In this document: in pieces, positions 37,101 to 49,140 of the stretch
Layout: each line of letters starts with the position of its first letter
Numbering within the stretch: position 1 is the stretch's first letter
Source of the DNA: Phylloscopus collybita
Taxonomy: Eukaryota > Chordata > Aves > Passeriformes > Phylloscopidae
Length of the DNA stretch: 64,000 bases
Direction: 5' to 3'
Assembly: GCA_027886175.1 (NCBI GenBank)
Contig: JAJNNQ010000026.1
Span: forward strand, 21,296,001-21,360,000
Made by a program: the position numbers and the translations under genes
Notes under the pieces: generated by a model
Database searches by the model: none
What the model was told of the DNA's origin: nothing
The model's input: only the letters and a program-made list of their open reading frames with translations

Positions 37101-37665
37101 TTACTGTTGGATCACCTAATTGAGCAAATGATTTTTTAATCTTCAAAAGCTTGTGCATGCAGGCTTGAGTTGCAGTCAGCTGTTACTGCATCACTTCTTT
37201 AGCATAACATGTAAGGTGAAACTAGAAGAGACAGTAGCTACTGCCTCCTTTATACTTGTCCATATTACTCAAAAAGTTTAGAAATCTTTTTAGAATTAAA
37301 GGTTAGATTTTTAGTAGCTTGATGATGCTTAATGAAAGGCTTGTATGCACACAGGAAAGGAGGGTTTTTACAAAAACCAAATTGCAAATTTTCCAGGTAG
37401 AGAAGAAGAAACTGGAATTTATAGAAGCTGGGCACCTAAATACTTCCAAACATCTGTGTTTCAGCTTTGAAAGTCATAGTAAATGGACTCTAAATGAAAT
37501 ATTCATCACTTCCACAGCTGTCTGTAGGTATTCAAATGCTGCAGGGGATGATGACTAGACTATTTTTGTCTATCTTTTCCTGTCAGTGAACAGGAATGTA
37601 TTTTGGCTGCTCAAAAAGAAATCAGAGTGCAAATCAGACACTAAATCAAGGTTTGCTACTAGGAA

Positions 37666-37687
37666 GAGAATGAACATGTTCATTCTC
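37666..37687. repeat. 22-bp perfect palindrome
   Basis: The 22 bases are identical to their own reverse complement, with GAACATGTTC at the centre. That core fits a p53 half-site pattern (RRRCWWGYYY). It lies in RNGTT intron 1. Confidence 0.6.
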
Positions 37688-38956
37688 AGTTCCAGAAGAT
37701 GGAGAACAGGAGAGTATTCTGTGCGACTGTACAATCTCATCAGACGCTACGGGAAACAATTGTAACCTCCAGGCACTTATCCCATTCTTCTCTTTTCTCA
37801 GCATCTTGTAAAGGATGGTGGTTTTCCTATATAGCCATTGACTCTTTTGTCAGTGCAGTTCCTATTCTCCTTGATTAAAAAAGCTTAGTTACATTCTTTG
37901 TGTTCCATAATGAATGAGTAGATGCGTTAATATGGGTGTGATAAGTGGCAAGGTTAAAAAACTTTCAAGCATGATGTTGTTTTGCAGAAATAAGGGTGAT
38001 GATAGATTTTTGTGTTTAGATCATGTAAGTTTAGGATTCACATAATCAGTCTGTACAGAGGAGTATTACAAGTTAAAGTGGAAGGACTAATAGAGAAAGG
38101 CTGAATGATAGTGTTGAAGGTGACAAGGAATACAAAAAAGCAAGAAAATCAGATAGTTGAAGAAATGAGGAAATGGAGGAAAGGTATCCAACCCAACAGC
38201 CTTTACCAGGATGGATGGAGGATGTGTAGCTGTTGGGATGAAAAGGCAAAGGGCAATAAGTAAAAATTTTCTAACAAGTTGAAGTGACTATAATTTCTTA
38301 CTGTTTAATGTGAGTGTTGCTTGTAAGTCAAAATAACTCTCCTTTTAGCTGTGAATTTTGGAATGATCTCAGACAGATGAACAGTGAAGCTGTTTCTTAT
38401 GTTGCTCACTAACATTTAGCCTGAGCTAACCAGTTGCATAAAGCCTCATAGTTTCCACATCTGTCTGTCTTCTGCGGTTTCTAATATCTTTTTAATGGAA
38501 GATAGAAGCTTATTTGAGACTATATAGAGTGTTGATAAATTTTTTTTTTGCAGGGATCTTTACTGTATGTTATATTTGCAGGTAATTAAAGCTGATCTTT
38601 ACATGATTGGATGACAAACTGTCATTTTAAAATGCTATTTTCATGTTTTCAACTGTACTGAGTTTAAACTTTCTATATTCTGTTGTGCTGTAACTAAAAG
38701 TTAGCTAAGAATGTTAATTTATTCTGTTTTAGATGAACTGACCTGTATTTCCTTTAAACTTTATGAGATTCACTTTTTGTGAATTCTGAGAACTCATAAC
38801 TAAAAAAATACTCCAATTTACTGTTGACAGTACTGTTGCTACAATTATTTATTATTGAAGGTGAATGTCTAAAACTGCTCAGTATATTGCTTTGAAACAC
38901 CAAGTTCTTACTGTACATATACATAAAATACTGCAAAATTTCATTATCTTTCATAG

Positions 38957-39066
38957 GGAAGTTTTTACCCTTGAAGACAATGTTGGGACCAAGATATGAT
39001 GAACAGGTTGCTGAAGAAAATCGTTTTCATCCGAGTATGTTATCCAACTACTTAAAGAGTCTGAAG
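38957..39066 (+). CDS. RNGTT: RNGTT exon 2
   Basis: Residues 22-58 of the triphosphatase domain: [21 protein letters not shown] through LSNYLKSLK. Acceptor TTTCATAG, donor CTGAAG|GTAAAG, ending in phase 0. The join with exon 1 restores the glycine codon G|GG. Confidence 0.97.
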
Positions 39067-39284
39067 GTAAAGTTAAATTTTCTAATAATTGAAACATTTC
39101 TTCCATTATTAATGTTTACTCAAGTGTTGCTTTTCAGATCTGAGGAAAAAGTGGTTGATGGCTTTGTTTGGGACACCTGTACAGAATCGTTTGTTTCTTC
39201 GTTTACATTTCTAGGTCTCCTTTGCAATTAATGGATTTCTGAAGGTGTTTTCTTACAGGTTAGAATTCTTGAGGCTAAGCAAAC

Positions 39285-39625
39285 TGTCCTGGTTTAGGGC
39301 AAATTTGGGAGGAAACCTCCAAAGGGGTTCCTCTGGAAAGCAAACCCAAATGGCCCCTCCCCCCAGCCAGACCGGGAAGAAACTTCCTCAGAGAAAAAAG
39401 TGGAAAAAACCTATTTATTTAACAAACAACATGCCCATAAGCACAAAAAAGAAAAAAAAAAAAGAGTAACATGAAACAATAAAACCTCTGGCCGCTCTGC
39501 AGAGAGATGGCAAACTGAGGCAGTCCTTGCCGTGGGTGCAGCTCAGCTCCCTCAGTCTCTCACCAGCCCCACTCCCTCCGCAGGGCCAGGCCCGGCGGGC
39601 TGCAGGTGCCAGCCCTCGCTGCTCC
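39285..39625. mobile_element. ERV LTR fragment
   Basis: It begins with TGTCCTGGTTTAGGGCAAAT, the typical terminus of a group of avian ERV LTRs, followed by 'gggaggaaacctccaaaggg', 'cctatttatttaacaaacaa' and A-rich sequence. Orientation is uncertain; a poly(A) signal reads on the minus strand within 'tatttatttaac'. The right boundary with the CR1 is approximate. Confidence 0.6.
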
Positions 39626-39644
39626 TCTGGGGTTTTTAGTCCAG

Positions 39645-40050
39645 CTCCCTCAGCTGTTCCTCGTAAGAGACCCTTCATGAACCTTGTTGCTCTTCTCTGT
39701 TCACCCTCCAGCACCTCAATGTCCTTTTTAAAGTGAGGGGCCCGGAACTGGACACAGCACTCGAGGTGTGGCCTCACCAGTGCCGAGTGCAGGGGGATGA
39801 TCACTGCTCCTGCTGGCCACACGATTGCTGATCCAGGCCAAGTGCCATTCTTGGCCGCTCAGGCAGCACAGTGTTGGCTGATTCTGAGCCAGCTGTCATC
39901 CAGCATCCCCATGTCCCTTTCTGCTGAGCACCTCTCAAGCCTCTCCTCCCCAGCCTGTAGCACTGCCCGGGGCTGCTGTGACCCAAGCACAGGACACTGC
40001 ACTTTGCCTTATTAAACCTCATGGCATCCACCACTCCAGACCTGTGGTTC
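39645..40050 (-). mobile_element. CR1 LINE fragment, antisense
   Basis: Reverse complement of the CR1 ORF2/3' region. Marker segments are 'agcacctcaatgtccttttt', 'tggacacagcactcgaggtg', 'cactgctcctgctggccaca' and 'aagcacaggacactgcactt', then 'attaaacctcatggcatcca'. Decayed coding remnants read on the minus strand (for example [12 protein letters not shown]). It is broken by stops and truncations. Confidence 0.85.
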
Positions 40051-40784
40051 TGGCTCCCTTCTTTATTCTCTGTTTTGCCCATTTCTATCTGCGTGCTTCA
40101 GTTTGCATGTTGTTCTGCACTGTAGCACAACTGTGACAACAAAGACGAGGAACAGGACCTTTCCAGTCTTTTGTGTAGGTCTCTGAAGGGTTGAGGTCAG
40201 TCTGGTGCATCTGGAGATGTGGGAAATGGGATTTTGAGCCTGCCAGGCAGAGAAAGGCTTACCACCTAATTAATTTAATTGGTTATTAAACTGAATATAG
40301 AAGCTTAGTCCCATTTTTTTGATTGTCTGAGATGAATCATGCAAGTGGTGTTTTTTCTGTGGTTTTTTTCATTATTTTTTGCTGTTGATCAAGGTTAAAT
40401 TAATTCTGTATTTGTTTAACAGTATCAGACCTGAAACATCACAGGAATTAGGTGACTAAAAGATGGGAATCCTCGTTTTATTAATCTTATTTAGCCTTAG
40501 GTATGAAGTAGATGGTAAACTACTCAGTGTAGCAGTGGTAGAAGTACTTGTGCAGTAATGCAGTAAGAAAGTATGATCAGTGAAGAATATGTGCCTGTTC
40601 TCAGTGCTTGAACTGGTAGGATTTTTCTTGTTAGAGTTCTTGCATCTGTGCGTTTGTGATCTGCTCTAATCACAGAGGATTGAAGAGAACTCTCTGTGAA
40701 TAAAACTGTAAGAATCCTGAGGTTCAAAATATTTCCTGAAACAAGATTAAAACAAAAGGAGGTTAAATGTTAATACCAAGAAAT

Positions 40785-41530
40785 GGATATAATTTATTTA
40801 ACAGTAAAAGAAACAAAGAGGAAGAAAGAGAAAAAAGAGGGGGGTGGGGCACAGAAAGAGTGACAGGGACAGATTAAATAGAAACATTATCACCCTTCCT
40901 TGGGTCCCAATGACATCTTGCTGCTCCCCTCCCTCTAGTCTTCTTTGGTGAGGAGCATCCCCCACCACAAAGTATAGAAGCTAATGGATTAATACAAGTT
41001 TGGACCAGGTGGGAATGCCCAGGTGCCTCCCCTGAGTGGGGAAAAGTTCGTCAGTGTCCCTTGCAAGGCTCTGTGTCAGTTGGATCATTTTGCATCTCAT
41101 GCAGTGCTCTGGTGCAGGGGCTAAGGAACCATTCAGGGGGGGCTTTGATGGACTATGACACCCCTTCTGCTGTCTCTCATGTGAATGTCCCATAGATGTG
41201 GCTTTCCTGGGAGAGGGGGTGCCCACAACTGCATTAGTCTGTGCAGAGCGTTCACTGCCTCTACATGGAGCCTACACACCCAAAACCTTTCCTCCTCCCC
41301 CCGAGTTGGGGGAGAGTCTGTGCAGACCTGGCAGCAGATAAGCTTGGGGCTCTGGCTCCACTGTAAAGCTGATGGGCTTAATTCTCCTGTATTCTTCTTC
41401 CCCAGCCCAGACCTGAGAATAGTGTCACTTTTACCTTATCTCAGATCAATTTACAGTCCAGGGCCTTGGTCAGGGGGCCCATTCAGGGTGGGCTTTGGTG
41501 ATGCAGCTTTTATTGGTGTGGCTTCATTAT
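40785..41530. mobile_element. LTR-like repeat block
   Basis: An A/G-rich start ('aacagtaaaagaaacaaaga') follows a TTTATT, which reads as AATAAA on the minus strand. It is succeeded by a moderately GC-rich non-coding body with 'gcccaggtgcctcccctgag' type sequence, resembling passerine ERV LTRs read antisense. Boundaries and family are uncertain. Confidence 0.45.
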
Positions 41531-44500
41531 ACAGTTTTAATGGACAAAAATCATTCATAAAAATGTTTAAGGCATAAACTGTAATATTTTAGTGTCTGAC
41601 ATGTGTATCTAAATTCTACTTGAGTTCCTCTTTTATGTGTTATGTCATTTTTGACTCTGACTGGATTTGATAGGCATACCTGGAAATTTTGCCAAATCAA
41701 TCTTCATGTTTTAAAGTAATTTAAAATTCTGTGTATATTTTGAAGTTACAGAGAACTTCACATCCTTACTCAGAATTTCTAAGTGCTTGCCTCCTTAGTG
41801 ATTTGTCACCAAAAATAAATAATCATGGTGAGACTTTGTAGGCTTTCCAGTAGTCACATCTCTCAGTTCTGTTGTAATGCTACAAATTCATGTCTTGAAT
41901 GACGTCAGATTATTAGAATTTGATATTAAAATTAGTAGCACGAGGATCCCCACTTGTATTTTGGTAATTTTGATTAACAAGCACAATTTCTCTCAAACTC
42001 TCTGTTCTCATCAAATCTATTACATTGTATTGGACCCTGGCATTGTTGATGAATGTTTGCTATTTGAAAATATGTTTTTCTTTTTTATTTGCCAAGTTAT
42101 GTAGTGTTTGCTGAAGTGCTCTATTTGTAGATCAGCAGATTACCAACAAGCCAGCAATGAAATAAATGTGAAATTGAGCAGCCCTGTAAGAGTGAGTTTT
42201 CCCACCCAAGGCGAAAGTAGCTCACTGTACATGATTCTTGTAATTTTATTGCAGTGTATTTTTTACTGCTAATATTTTGCAGGATGATTACTTCTGTAAA
42301 CTGGTTATTACTTAAGTCCATATAAATTAGCTCCCAAATAAAAGACTTCAGCAGAAACTTTTACATCTGGATTTCTGTAATAGAGAGATACTGCTGTTAC
42401 TACAGATTTTTGAAGGTACTGGTTTAGCATTTAGGACAACATCTGTGTGGGATGGAACTGTCTCTAACAAGCTTCCTGTGTGATTCCTTTTCTCCTGGAG
42501 CTGGTTGCTGAAAATCTGAATGTTAGAAACTGATTTGATTGGCCATGGCAGCACCATTTTTCTTCTGATCACCAATACTGGCATAGTATCTTAATGTTCT
42601 CTTAAATGGATTGCAAGAGCAATGAATATGTATTTTTTTTTTATTATTTCTTGAGTAGGTAGGTTAGTACAGTTTATGCTTTATACAGGCAGATTTATTT
42701 CTGTCACAAAGAGCTAGGACATTAGTTAACTCAAAAGAATGTTTGGGTAATTGGTATGCTCAAGTTATAGAATTCCTATTAGGAAAACTACTTACCAGTT
42801 TTCAGCCACATTATTGTTTTCACAGATATACTCTGTGTATCTAAATCACTGATCTAATTTTTCCTCAAATAAGAAATACAAGAAAAAAAAATCCTCAGAC
42901 TCGAGTGAATTCAGTGTATTGTAGTATGCTCTCTCTTTCCTGGGGAGAGTGTTTTCAATCACCAATGTCTAAGGAGAAACTTCTGGGGTCATACAGGGAA
43001 ACCTAGCAAAGCCCGTTGTATTGCACAGCAGCAGAAGAGCACATGCATAAGGGATTAATAGCTGGGAATATCTGGAATGTGAGGTAGTGAGGGGAAGGCT
43101 TTTATTTTGTTCCAGTGGTACTGGTGGTTTTTTTGCATGGATTTTTTGAAGATCATAGTTGTATATTTTGATATGTTGTATAATCCCCCTGTTCTTTAAA
43201 AGTTTCTTTATAATTTTCTTGTGCTTTGCACTCTCTAAATTGTGATGGTTATGTGCAGTCAATCCCATGGATTGAGAATGCAAATGATTAGGCTTTCTGT
43301 AAAGCAGGAAGACTGCTTTCAGGTCTTATATGCTCTATATGCCATAAATACTTTTATAGCTTTGGATGAATTACACTTAATGCCTATTTGCCTTACTGCT
43401 GCATGAAGTGTGTGAGGAGCAGTGTCACTTCACATGAGCTTCACTTGTATATGATTGAAATGGTCTGTAATAATGGCAAAAGAATAGCAAGTGAGAAGTC
43501 CTACAGGCCTGAATTAAGTAGTCTTGGGGACATTTGCAAAATGCTGTAGGGAATGGAGAGGGAGGAAAGTAATCATTGAATTAATTGCCTTTTTGTAATT
43601 CCTACAGAATTAATCACTGTCTAGGATGCTCTCAGTCTCCATGCTTAGCAGCTTGATTGGCACTTTATATTTGAAGGTGGTGTAACATTGTTTTCAGGTG
43701 AACCTCGTTGTGAGGTGGTTTGTATTTCTGCAAAACACAGTAATAAGAGTAAATAAAATATTCTGAATACAATATGCAAAGCTGACAATGAGAAATTCAG
43801 AACTGATCTGTGTATTACTTTAGGAGTTTTAATCCTGTTGACATAGCATCATTTATATTTATTAAACAAAAGTAATATGAAAATATGTAAGTATTTATAA
43901 TATAGAAGTTTGAATATCATGGAGAGCCATCTTTGTAGATAATTGGAAATTTTCCTTTGGAGGTCTACTAAACAACATATTTATGTGAAATAGCTGTTTC
44001 TGAATGATATTCTAGTTATAACTGGATTTTACCTTTTCTGAATTGTGTGGAAATGGTGTTTTAACTTTGTAATTCTTCCAACTGCACTGCTAAGTTGTTA
44101 CCAGTCTGTTGGTCCTACCTGAAAGCATGACATTGAGTTTTTTGTCCAAAAGCAATTGCTTGCACTTACAAGACAGGAAACCAGAATTACTTTCTTTCCT
44201 CCGGTGTGTTAGTGAGCTGGTTTTGCACAGTAAAACTGGTAGGTTTGTTTGGAACAAGGGTCAGTAGGATACACTTGGAGACTCTGTGTGTTTTGTGCCA
44301 CCCAGTGGAATTTCTGCTTTCCATCCTTCTTAAGAATGTAGTAACTTCCGCAAGGCTCTTTGGAAGACCTATTTTCCAGCTGTAAAAACAAACATTAAAA
44401 AACTAAGTTGATGCACAAGGGGACACATTAGGGTAGAGTGGGCAAGGCATCCTGGATTCAGGTACGCCCTAATGTCTGAGTGGTTGACACTGCCACCCTA

Positions 44501-45089
44501 GCTGCTGACAGCGTGTTTGAATGTCTGAAGTTGTTTTGCGTTTTTGCTTTAAGTAAGATGTTTTTAAGAATTTAATTAATTTGATTAATTTCAAACTTGA
44601 AAATGAGTACATTGTTTTGCACTCTAATAGGTAAATTAAAATGAGTTATTTTTTCTCAGAGTGTACTTATATAAGTCTCAGTAGTTAATTTTTCTTATGC
44701 TGTGCCAGTGTTTAATATTGTTCTGCTTTGCATAAGAGCACTTGATTCCATCATGTTTGTCTTTTTAGCATGTTAAAGTAATTCTTTACCAGACTTTCCT
44801 GCTGTTAGCGGAATTTTCTTATTTAGAATCATTGGCTGGAGCAAACTGAAGCTTCTGAATTGACGACTAGTGCTAATTTAGATACCAGCTTTCACAAAGA
44901 AATGCAGGCATCTGTAATAGTGGTAAAATACAGATTTTACAAACAAGTGCAATATTTATAATTTTTAAACTTACAAATGTAGCCTGTAGTTTCTTTTAAT
45001 TATTTTGTTTATAGACATTTGGTATTTATGCACTGGTATTTGAACCACATATATGTTTGTTTTTTTGTTGTTGTTGTTTTGTTTTTTAG

Positions 45090-45193
45090 GTTAAAATGGG
45101 TTTGCTAGTAGACTTGACCAACACCACTAGATTCTATGACAGAAACGATATAGAGAAAGAGGGAATTAAATATATAAAGCTCCAATGTAAAGG
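45090..45193 (+). CDS. RNGTT: RNGTT exon 3
   Basis: Residues 59-92 ([17 protein letters not shown] then IKYIKLQCK), core of the cysteine-phosphatase-like fold of the triphosphatase domain. Acceptor TTTTTTAG, donor AAAGG|GTAAGT, ending in phase 2. Confidence 0.97.
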
Positions 45194-45323
45194 GTAAGTT
45201 GTGTGCACTTTTTAATTATTTCTTTGGCTTTTAATTTGAAAGATCACACTGAAGAAATTATTTTTTTTCTTTTTCCCTTTCCCCCAGGATGTCTCCTAAT
45301 CCATGTGTTCTTGTGTTTTTCAG
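45194..45323 (+). other. RNGTT: RNGTT intron 3 (130 bp)
   Basis: Unusually short beside the 4-6 kb neighbours. It has a pyrimidine-rich 3' half and the acceptor GTGTTTTTCAG. Confidence 0.92.
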
Positions 45324-45412
45324 GCATGGTGAGTGCCCTACACCTGAGAATACAGAAACATTTATCCGTGTATGTGAACACTTCAGTGATAAGAATCCTT
45401 CAGAGCTTATAG
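45324..45412 (+). CDS. RNGTT: RNGTT exon 4
   Basis: Residues 93-122 ([20 protein letters not shown] then KNPSELI). Donor ATAG|GTACCT, ending in phase 1. The next exon supplies the catalytic loop. Confidence 0.97.
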
Positions 45413-46399
45413 GTACCTCTTATATCCATCTTATCCCCATCATTAGTTTTTATTCTTAGTTTGTTTTATATTTGCTTGTAACTGCAGTCTCTTATTCTTA
45501 GAAGTCTGAGGAAAGGAATTTCCTCAGTACAATGTTTATACATATATAAATTTGTTTACTATTACTGCAAAACTTTTATATTTCCTTTTTTTTTTACAGA
45601 AAGTAGTATGTTTCTGCATCCATCAGTTTGATAACAGTTGTTGACTTAATGCAGAAAATTATAGAGTCCCAAGAGCTGTCTACAAATACATGATACTTGC
45701 ACTGTGGTTTTGTAACTTCTGATACAAATGGAAGTTATGTATTGTGTTGACATTTGGTGGTCTGGTTTACTTGAGGTCATATTTGGTAACTGAATTACCA
45801 GAGATTCTTTAGCAAGGCTCACAAAACTGGTGGTAAATACTAGGCTAAATTTTTCTTCTGTGGTATACTGTCTTGCAGTAAATATTTGAATATTCTAAGC
45901 ATACTTTTTTTTTAACTCAGAGAGAAGTAAGTTCTGAGTTTAATTTGCATGCCTTCTAGTTATAGTTAAAAACTATTTCACTCTGATTTTTTCAATCACG
46001 TTAACGTTCATCTCTATCTGCAAACTATCAGAGACAAGAAGTTACTTTGCAGGTGAGTTTCCAGAGTCAGAATGGGTGTTGTCAATCCTCTTGGATGATG
46101 ATTGTGCAGCCTTCTTGAATCTGAGTGTCTGTGTGAGTTAGGAGTACGTGGAACAGTTGTTTGTGCAGGTGTCATTGCTGAGAGCTTGGAAAACTAAGCT
46201 GGTATGTTCATGCAGTTTAGTATTTGTCCAGATACATGGTAGGATAGCTGAAGTTATTGGAAGGGATCTGTGGAAATCAGCTACTCAGTTGCCCTTCTTT
46301 AGAACAGTTAATGTAGTTTCCTCAGGACTATGCCCGTTTGGCTTTTGACCAGCCTCCAAATTTGGAGACTCCACAACTTTTTCTGGCAGCTTCTTCCAG

Positions 46400-46931
46400 T
46401 GTGGGTGTAGACAAAGCCCCGGTGGCCCTGCCCTGGAGAGCAGCCTGAAAGAGATTGCACAATCTCTTTCCAGAGCCCTTAAGATAAGGGAAAGCTTTTG
46501 GTCACGGCGACCTTTTGGATAAACCCAGAAGCCCCTTCGAGATTTTATGCAAATCTGTCTTAAACGATTGGCTTTGTACCCTTTCCATCCCCCTTTGGTG
46601 TCCTATAAAACCCCTGGGTTTCCCTAGTCTCCCAGAGAGTGCTGTCGTCCTGGCTCCCTTCGCTGGACCCTCATAATAAACTACCTTCTGCGGAATTTGC
46701 CAGACAAAGTCTCCCTCTCTCTCTCTCCCGGGCCGGGCAACAGAGAAGAAACCTCGCAAGAGCAAAACTAAAATCACTAAGCTGAATCACTGAGCTGAAA
46801 TCACTGCCTGCTCTCTGCCGAGGCCTTCTCTCCAGCTGACAGGGCTGCGCTGACCCCCCAAAGTGTCTTTAACGAAATACTCTCGGAGTGCCTCAAAGCC
46901 CTCTGCGAACCTCAGCGCCAGCTAGACTTTA
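46400..46931 (+). mobile_element. ERV solo LTR, sense to RNGTT, with TATA box and poly(A) signal
   Basis: It starts TGTGGGTGTAGACAAAGCCC. A TATAAAA box lies at 46604-46610 and AATAAA at 46675-46680, the expected U3-R spacing. A GC-richer U5-like part follows. The hexamer TTCCAG flanks both sides (46394-46399 and 46932-46937), consistent with a 6-bp target duplication, although the right LTR end is not canonical CA. Within U3, 11-bp inverted arms (46447-46457 and 46460-46470) form a tight palindrome. No retroviral genes are present. Confidence 0.7.
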
Positions 46932-47169
46932 TTCCAGTGTTTGTTCTTACCATATACAGGTGTTTTTTCTCATGTTAAACCAGAATTTATTGTATTTCAA
47001 TTTGTAGCCATTGCTTCTTGTTCTGTTGCAGGATGCGGTACCACTGAGAGTTGTTTTTTTTTTTGTGTGTGCTTGGGAGATTTAATTTGGTTACATATTT
47101 TTTCACCTAGTTTTCTTTTAGATACTTGCTTCTTTTTTTGCACACAGAATGCAGTTTAATTCAGACTGG

Positions 47170-47740
47170 TGTGGTTTAACTCCAGCCAGCAGCCAATCCC
47201 CACACAGCTGCTCCCTCACGTCTCCACTGGTGGGACTGGGGAGAGAAATGGAAAGGTAAGGGTGGAGAACTCACAAATTGAGATAAAGACAGTTCCATAA
47301 GGGAAGCAAAAGCTGCGCACACAAGCAAAGGAAAGAATTAATTTCCTGCTTCTGTGGGCAGGCGGGTGTTCTGCCATCCCCATCACACCTAATGGTGATT
47401 TGGGGAGACAAATGCCATCACTTTGAATGTCCCCCCCATTCATCTTTCTTCCTCCCACTCTGGGGAGGAAGTGAGTGAACACACATCTGCTGAATGTTCT
47501 ATGGTCAGGAGAATCCCTTTGATCAGTTTAGGTCAACTGTTCTGGCTGTGTCTCCTCCCAACTTCCAAGGCACACCTAACTTCCTCACCAGCATGGCAGC
47601 ACAAAAAGCAGAAAAGCCCTGCTCAGCAATAACAAAATCATCTCTATATCATCAACCCTGTGTTCAGCACAAATCCAGAACACAGCCCCACACCAGCCAC
47701 TGTGAAGAAAATTAACTCTGCTTCAGTTGAAACCAGGACA
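47170..47740 (-). mobile_element. ERVL-type solo LTR, minus orientation
   Basis: The ends read TGTGGTTTAACTCCAGCCAG and 'gttgaaaccaggaca', the reversed termini of the avian ERVL-type LTR, also seen in plus orientation at 31187-31718. Internal markers are 'aattgagataaagacagttc', 'caaatgccatcactttgaat' and 'tttcagcacaaatccagaac'-like sequence. No internal genes. An obvious target duplication was not found. Confidence 0.8.
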
Positions 47741-47792
47741 GAGACCTGTGTGTTCTTCTCTGAAGAACATGTAGCACAACTACATGGTTAAA

Positions 47793-47915
47793 AAAATGAG
47801 GAACTGCTAAATGTGAGTGGGACCAGTCACCAACAGTATTTCAAAACTTACGCCAGAAGCAAGATACTGTTGGTGACTGATCCCATTCACTTTTCTTATA
47901 GCAATTCCTCATTTT
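47793..47915. repeat. Long imperfect hairpin, about 50-bp arms
   Basis: Arms at 47793-47839 and 47864-47915 are reverse complements, with a nearly perfect inner part (25 of 27, including CAGTCACCAACAGTAT) and a looser outer part containing a few inserted bases. The loop is about 24 nt. The size suggests a palindromic MITE-like element. It is transcribed within RNGTT intron 4. Confidence 0.8.
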
Positions 47916-48039
47916 CAGTCTCCATTTGCAGTTCTTCCATTTGGTCCTCCATTAATATTTTAGAACTTGAAATAGTGGTTATGGTCAGCAATTTATACAG
48001 TGCATGGATAGCATGGTGATATCCTATAAATAGCAGACC

Positions 48040-48065
48040 CATTTAGTTGATATTTCAACTAAATG
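48040..48065. repeat. Small hairpin, 11-bp arms
   Basis: CATTTAGTTGA and its exact complement TCAACTAAATG flank a 4-base loop, 125 bp after the larger hairpin. Confidence 0.7.
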
Positions 48066-49140
48066 CCATTTTTAGTGTTAAGTCACTAACTTTTTGGCTT
48101 TGCTGAATTGTGGAATGTTTTTCCATTATTTAGACATTTCACCTCTATAGGGGAAAAAAATCAGTTAGAAAGAACCAAAGAGAAAATAGTATGTTGACTG
48201 AACTTTTGAAGAACATGTTGTTTAGGCTTTAATAATAAAAGAGAAATGTTGGAATTTGCCCTTTTGTGAATTACTGAAACTTGTCATTTTGGACACTTGT
48301 TTCCTCTGACAGAGCATCAGAGGGACAGTGTGGAGGATGTTTATCAAAAGTGAAAGCGGTCTACAGAAGTGACAGTACTGCACCCTGTGTGATCTTTCTC
48401 TTCCAAGCCATTTGGTCTCATGCTGAGATGCTTCTTATCTTTGTCATGTGTATAAAATTATTGACTTAACCTTCTTGGCAGCAGTAACAGCTGCAGGATT
48501 TGGTGATAGCAATTGTGTGCAATTTCGTTCTCAGTGTCACAATTAGGTATGAAAAGAGACTGAAATGTGAATGATAAGTGATCAAAGTTTTCAATTAATC
48601 TAGAACAATACAGGAAGGAAAATTTATTTTTGCAGCATGAGGGACAGGAGTATGCCTGCCAGCCCTAAGGAAGTGACATGCAAAAATTTTTCTTCAGCAG
48701 AAAAGAGAAATGATTGTTGGGAATAAATTATATAAGGAAGCTAAAACTCATTTAATTTATGAGTTACACAGTTTTTAGTATTTTTAAATGTTTAGAAATT
48801 ATGAATCAAAAAAATTCATGGTAATTCTTACCTTTATCAAGAAGGGAAACTTGGCGGGGCAGACACAAAACCTGATCCTGTTATAGTTAATACATACTTT
48901 CTTTTACCCACTTAAAGTTGGTTTAGTTTTTTTTCATCAGTCTGCTTTTTTGTAAGTACTTTTTAATTTTCCAGTTGAAAAAGTTTATACTTCAGTGTAA
49001 AAGAGTGTAAGATAAGATAGATACTCACATTTTTTTGAATATGCATCAAGTGAATTGTTACTAAACTTCCTTTACTAGCTGTGGTAGAGAAATGAGGAAA
49101 TGAATTAAAACTTAAGTGGCTTGCTTCATGGTGTTGTGTT

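Larger units (their letters stand above)
33198..38956 (+). other. RNGTT: RNGTT intron 1
   Basis: A 5.8-kb intron. It carries the rest of the CpG island, a sense CR1 copy (33711-34125), a (GTT)n/T tract near 34578-34603 and a 22-bp perfect palindrome at 37666-37687. Remaining open frames are short and unsupported. Confidence 0.9.
39067..45089 (+). other. RNGTT: RNGTT intron 2
   Basis: A 6.0-kb repeat-rich intron. LTR-derived sequence begins at 39285, an antisense CR1 lies at about 39645-40050, and another LTR-like block at about 40785-41530. The remaining 41.5-45.1 kb is AT-rich with no recognised feature. The acceptor is preceded by a (GTT)n polypyrimidine-type tract. Confidence 0.9.
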
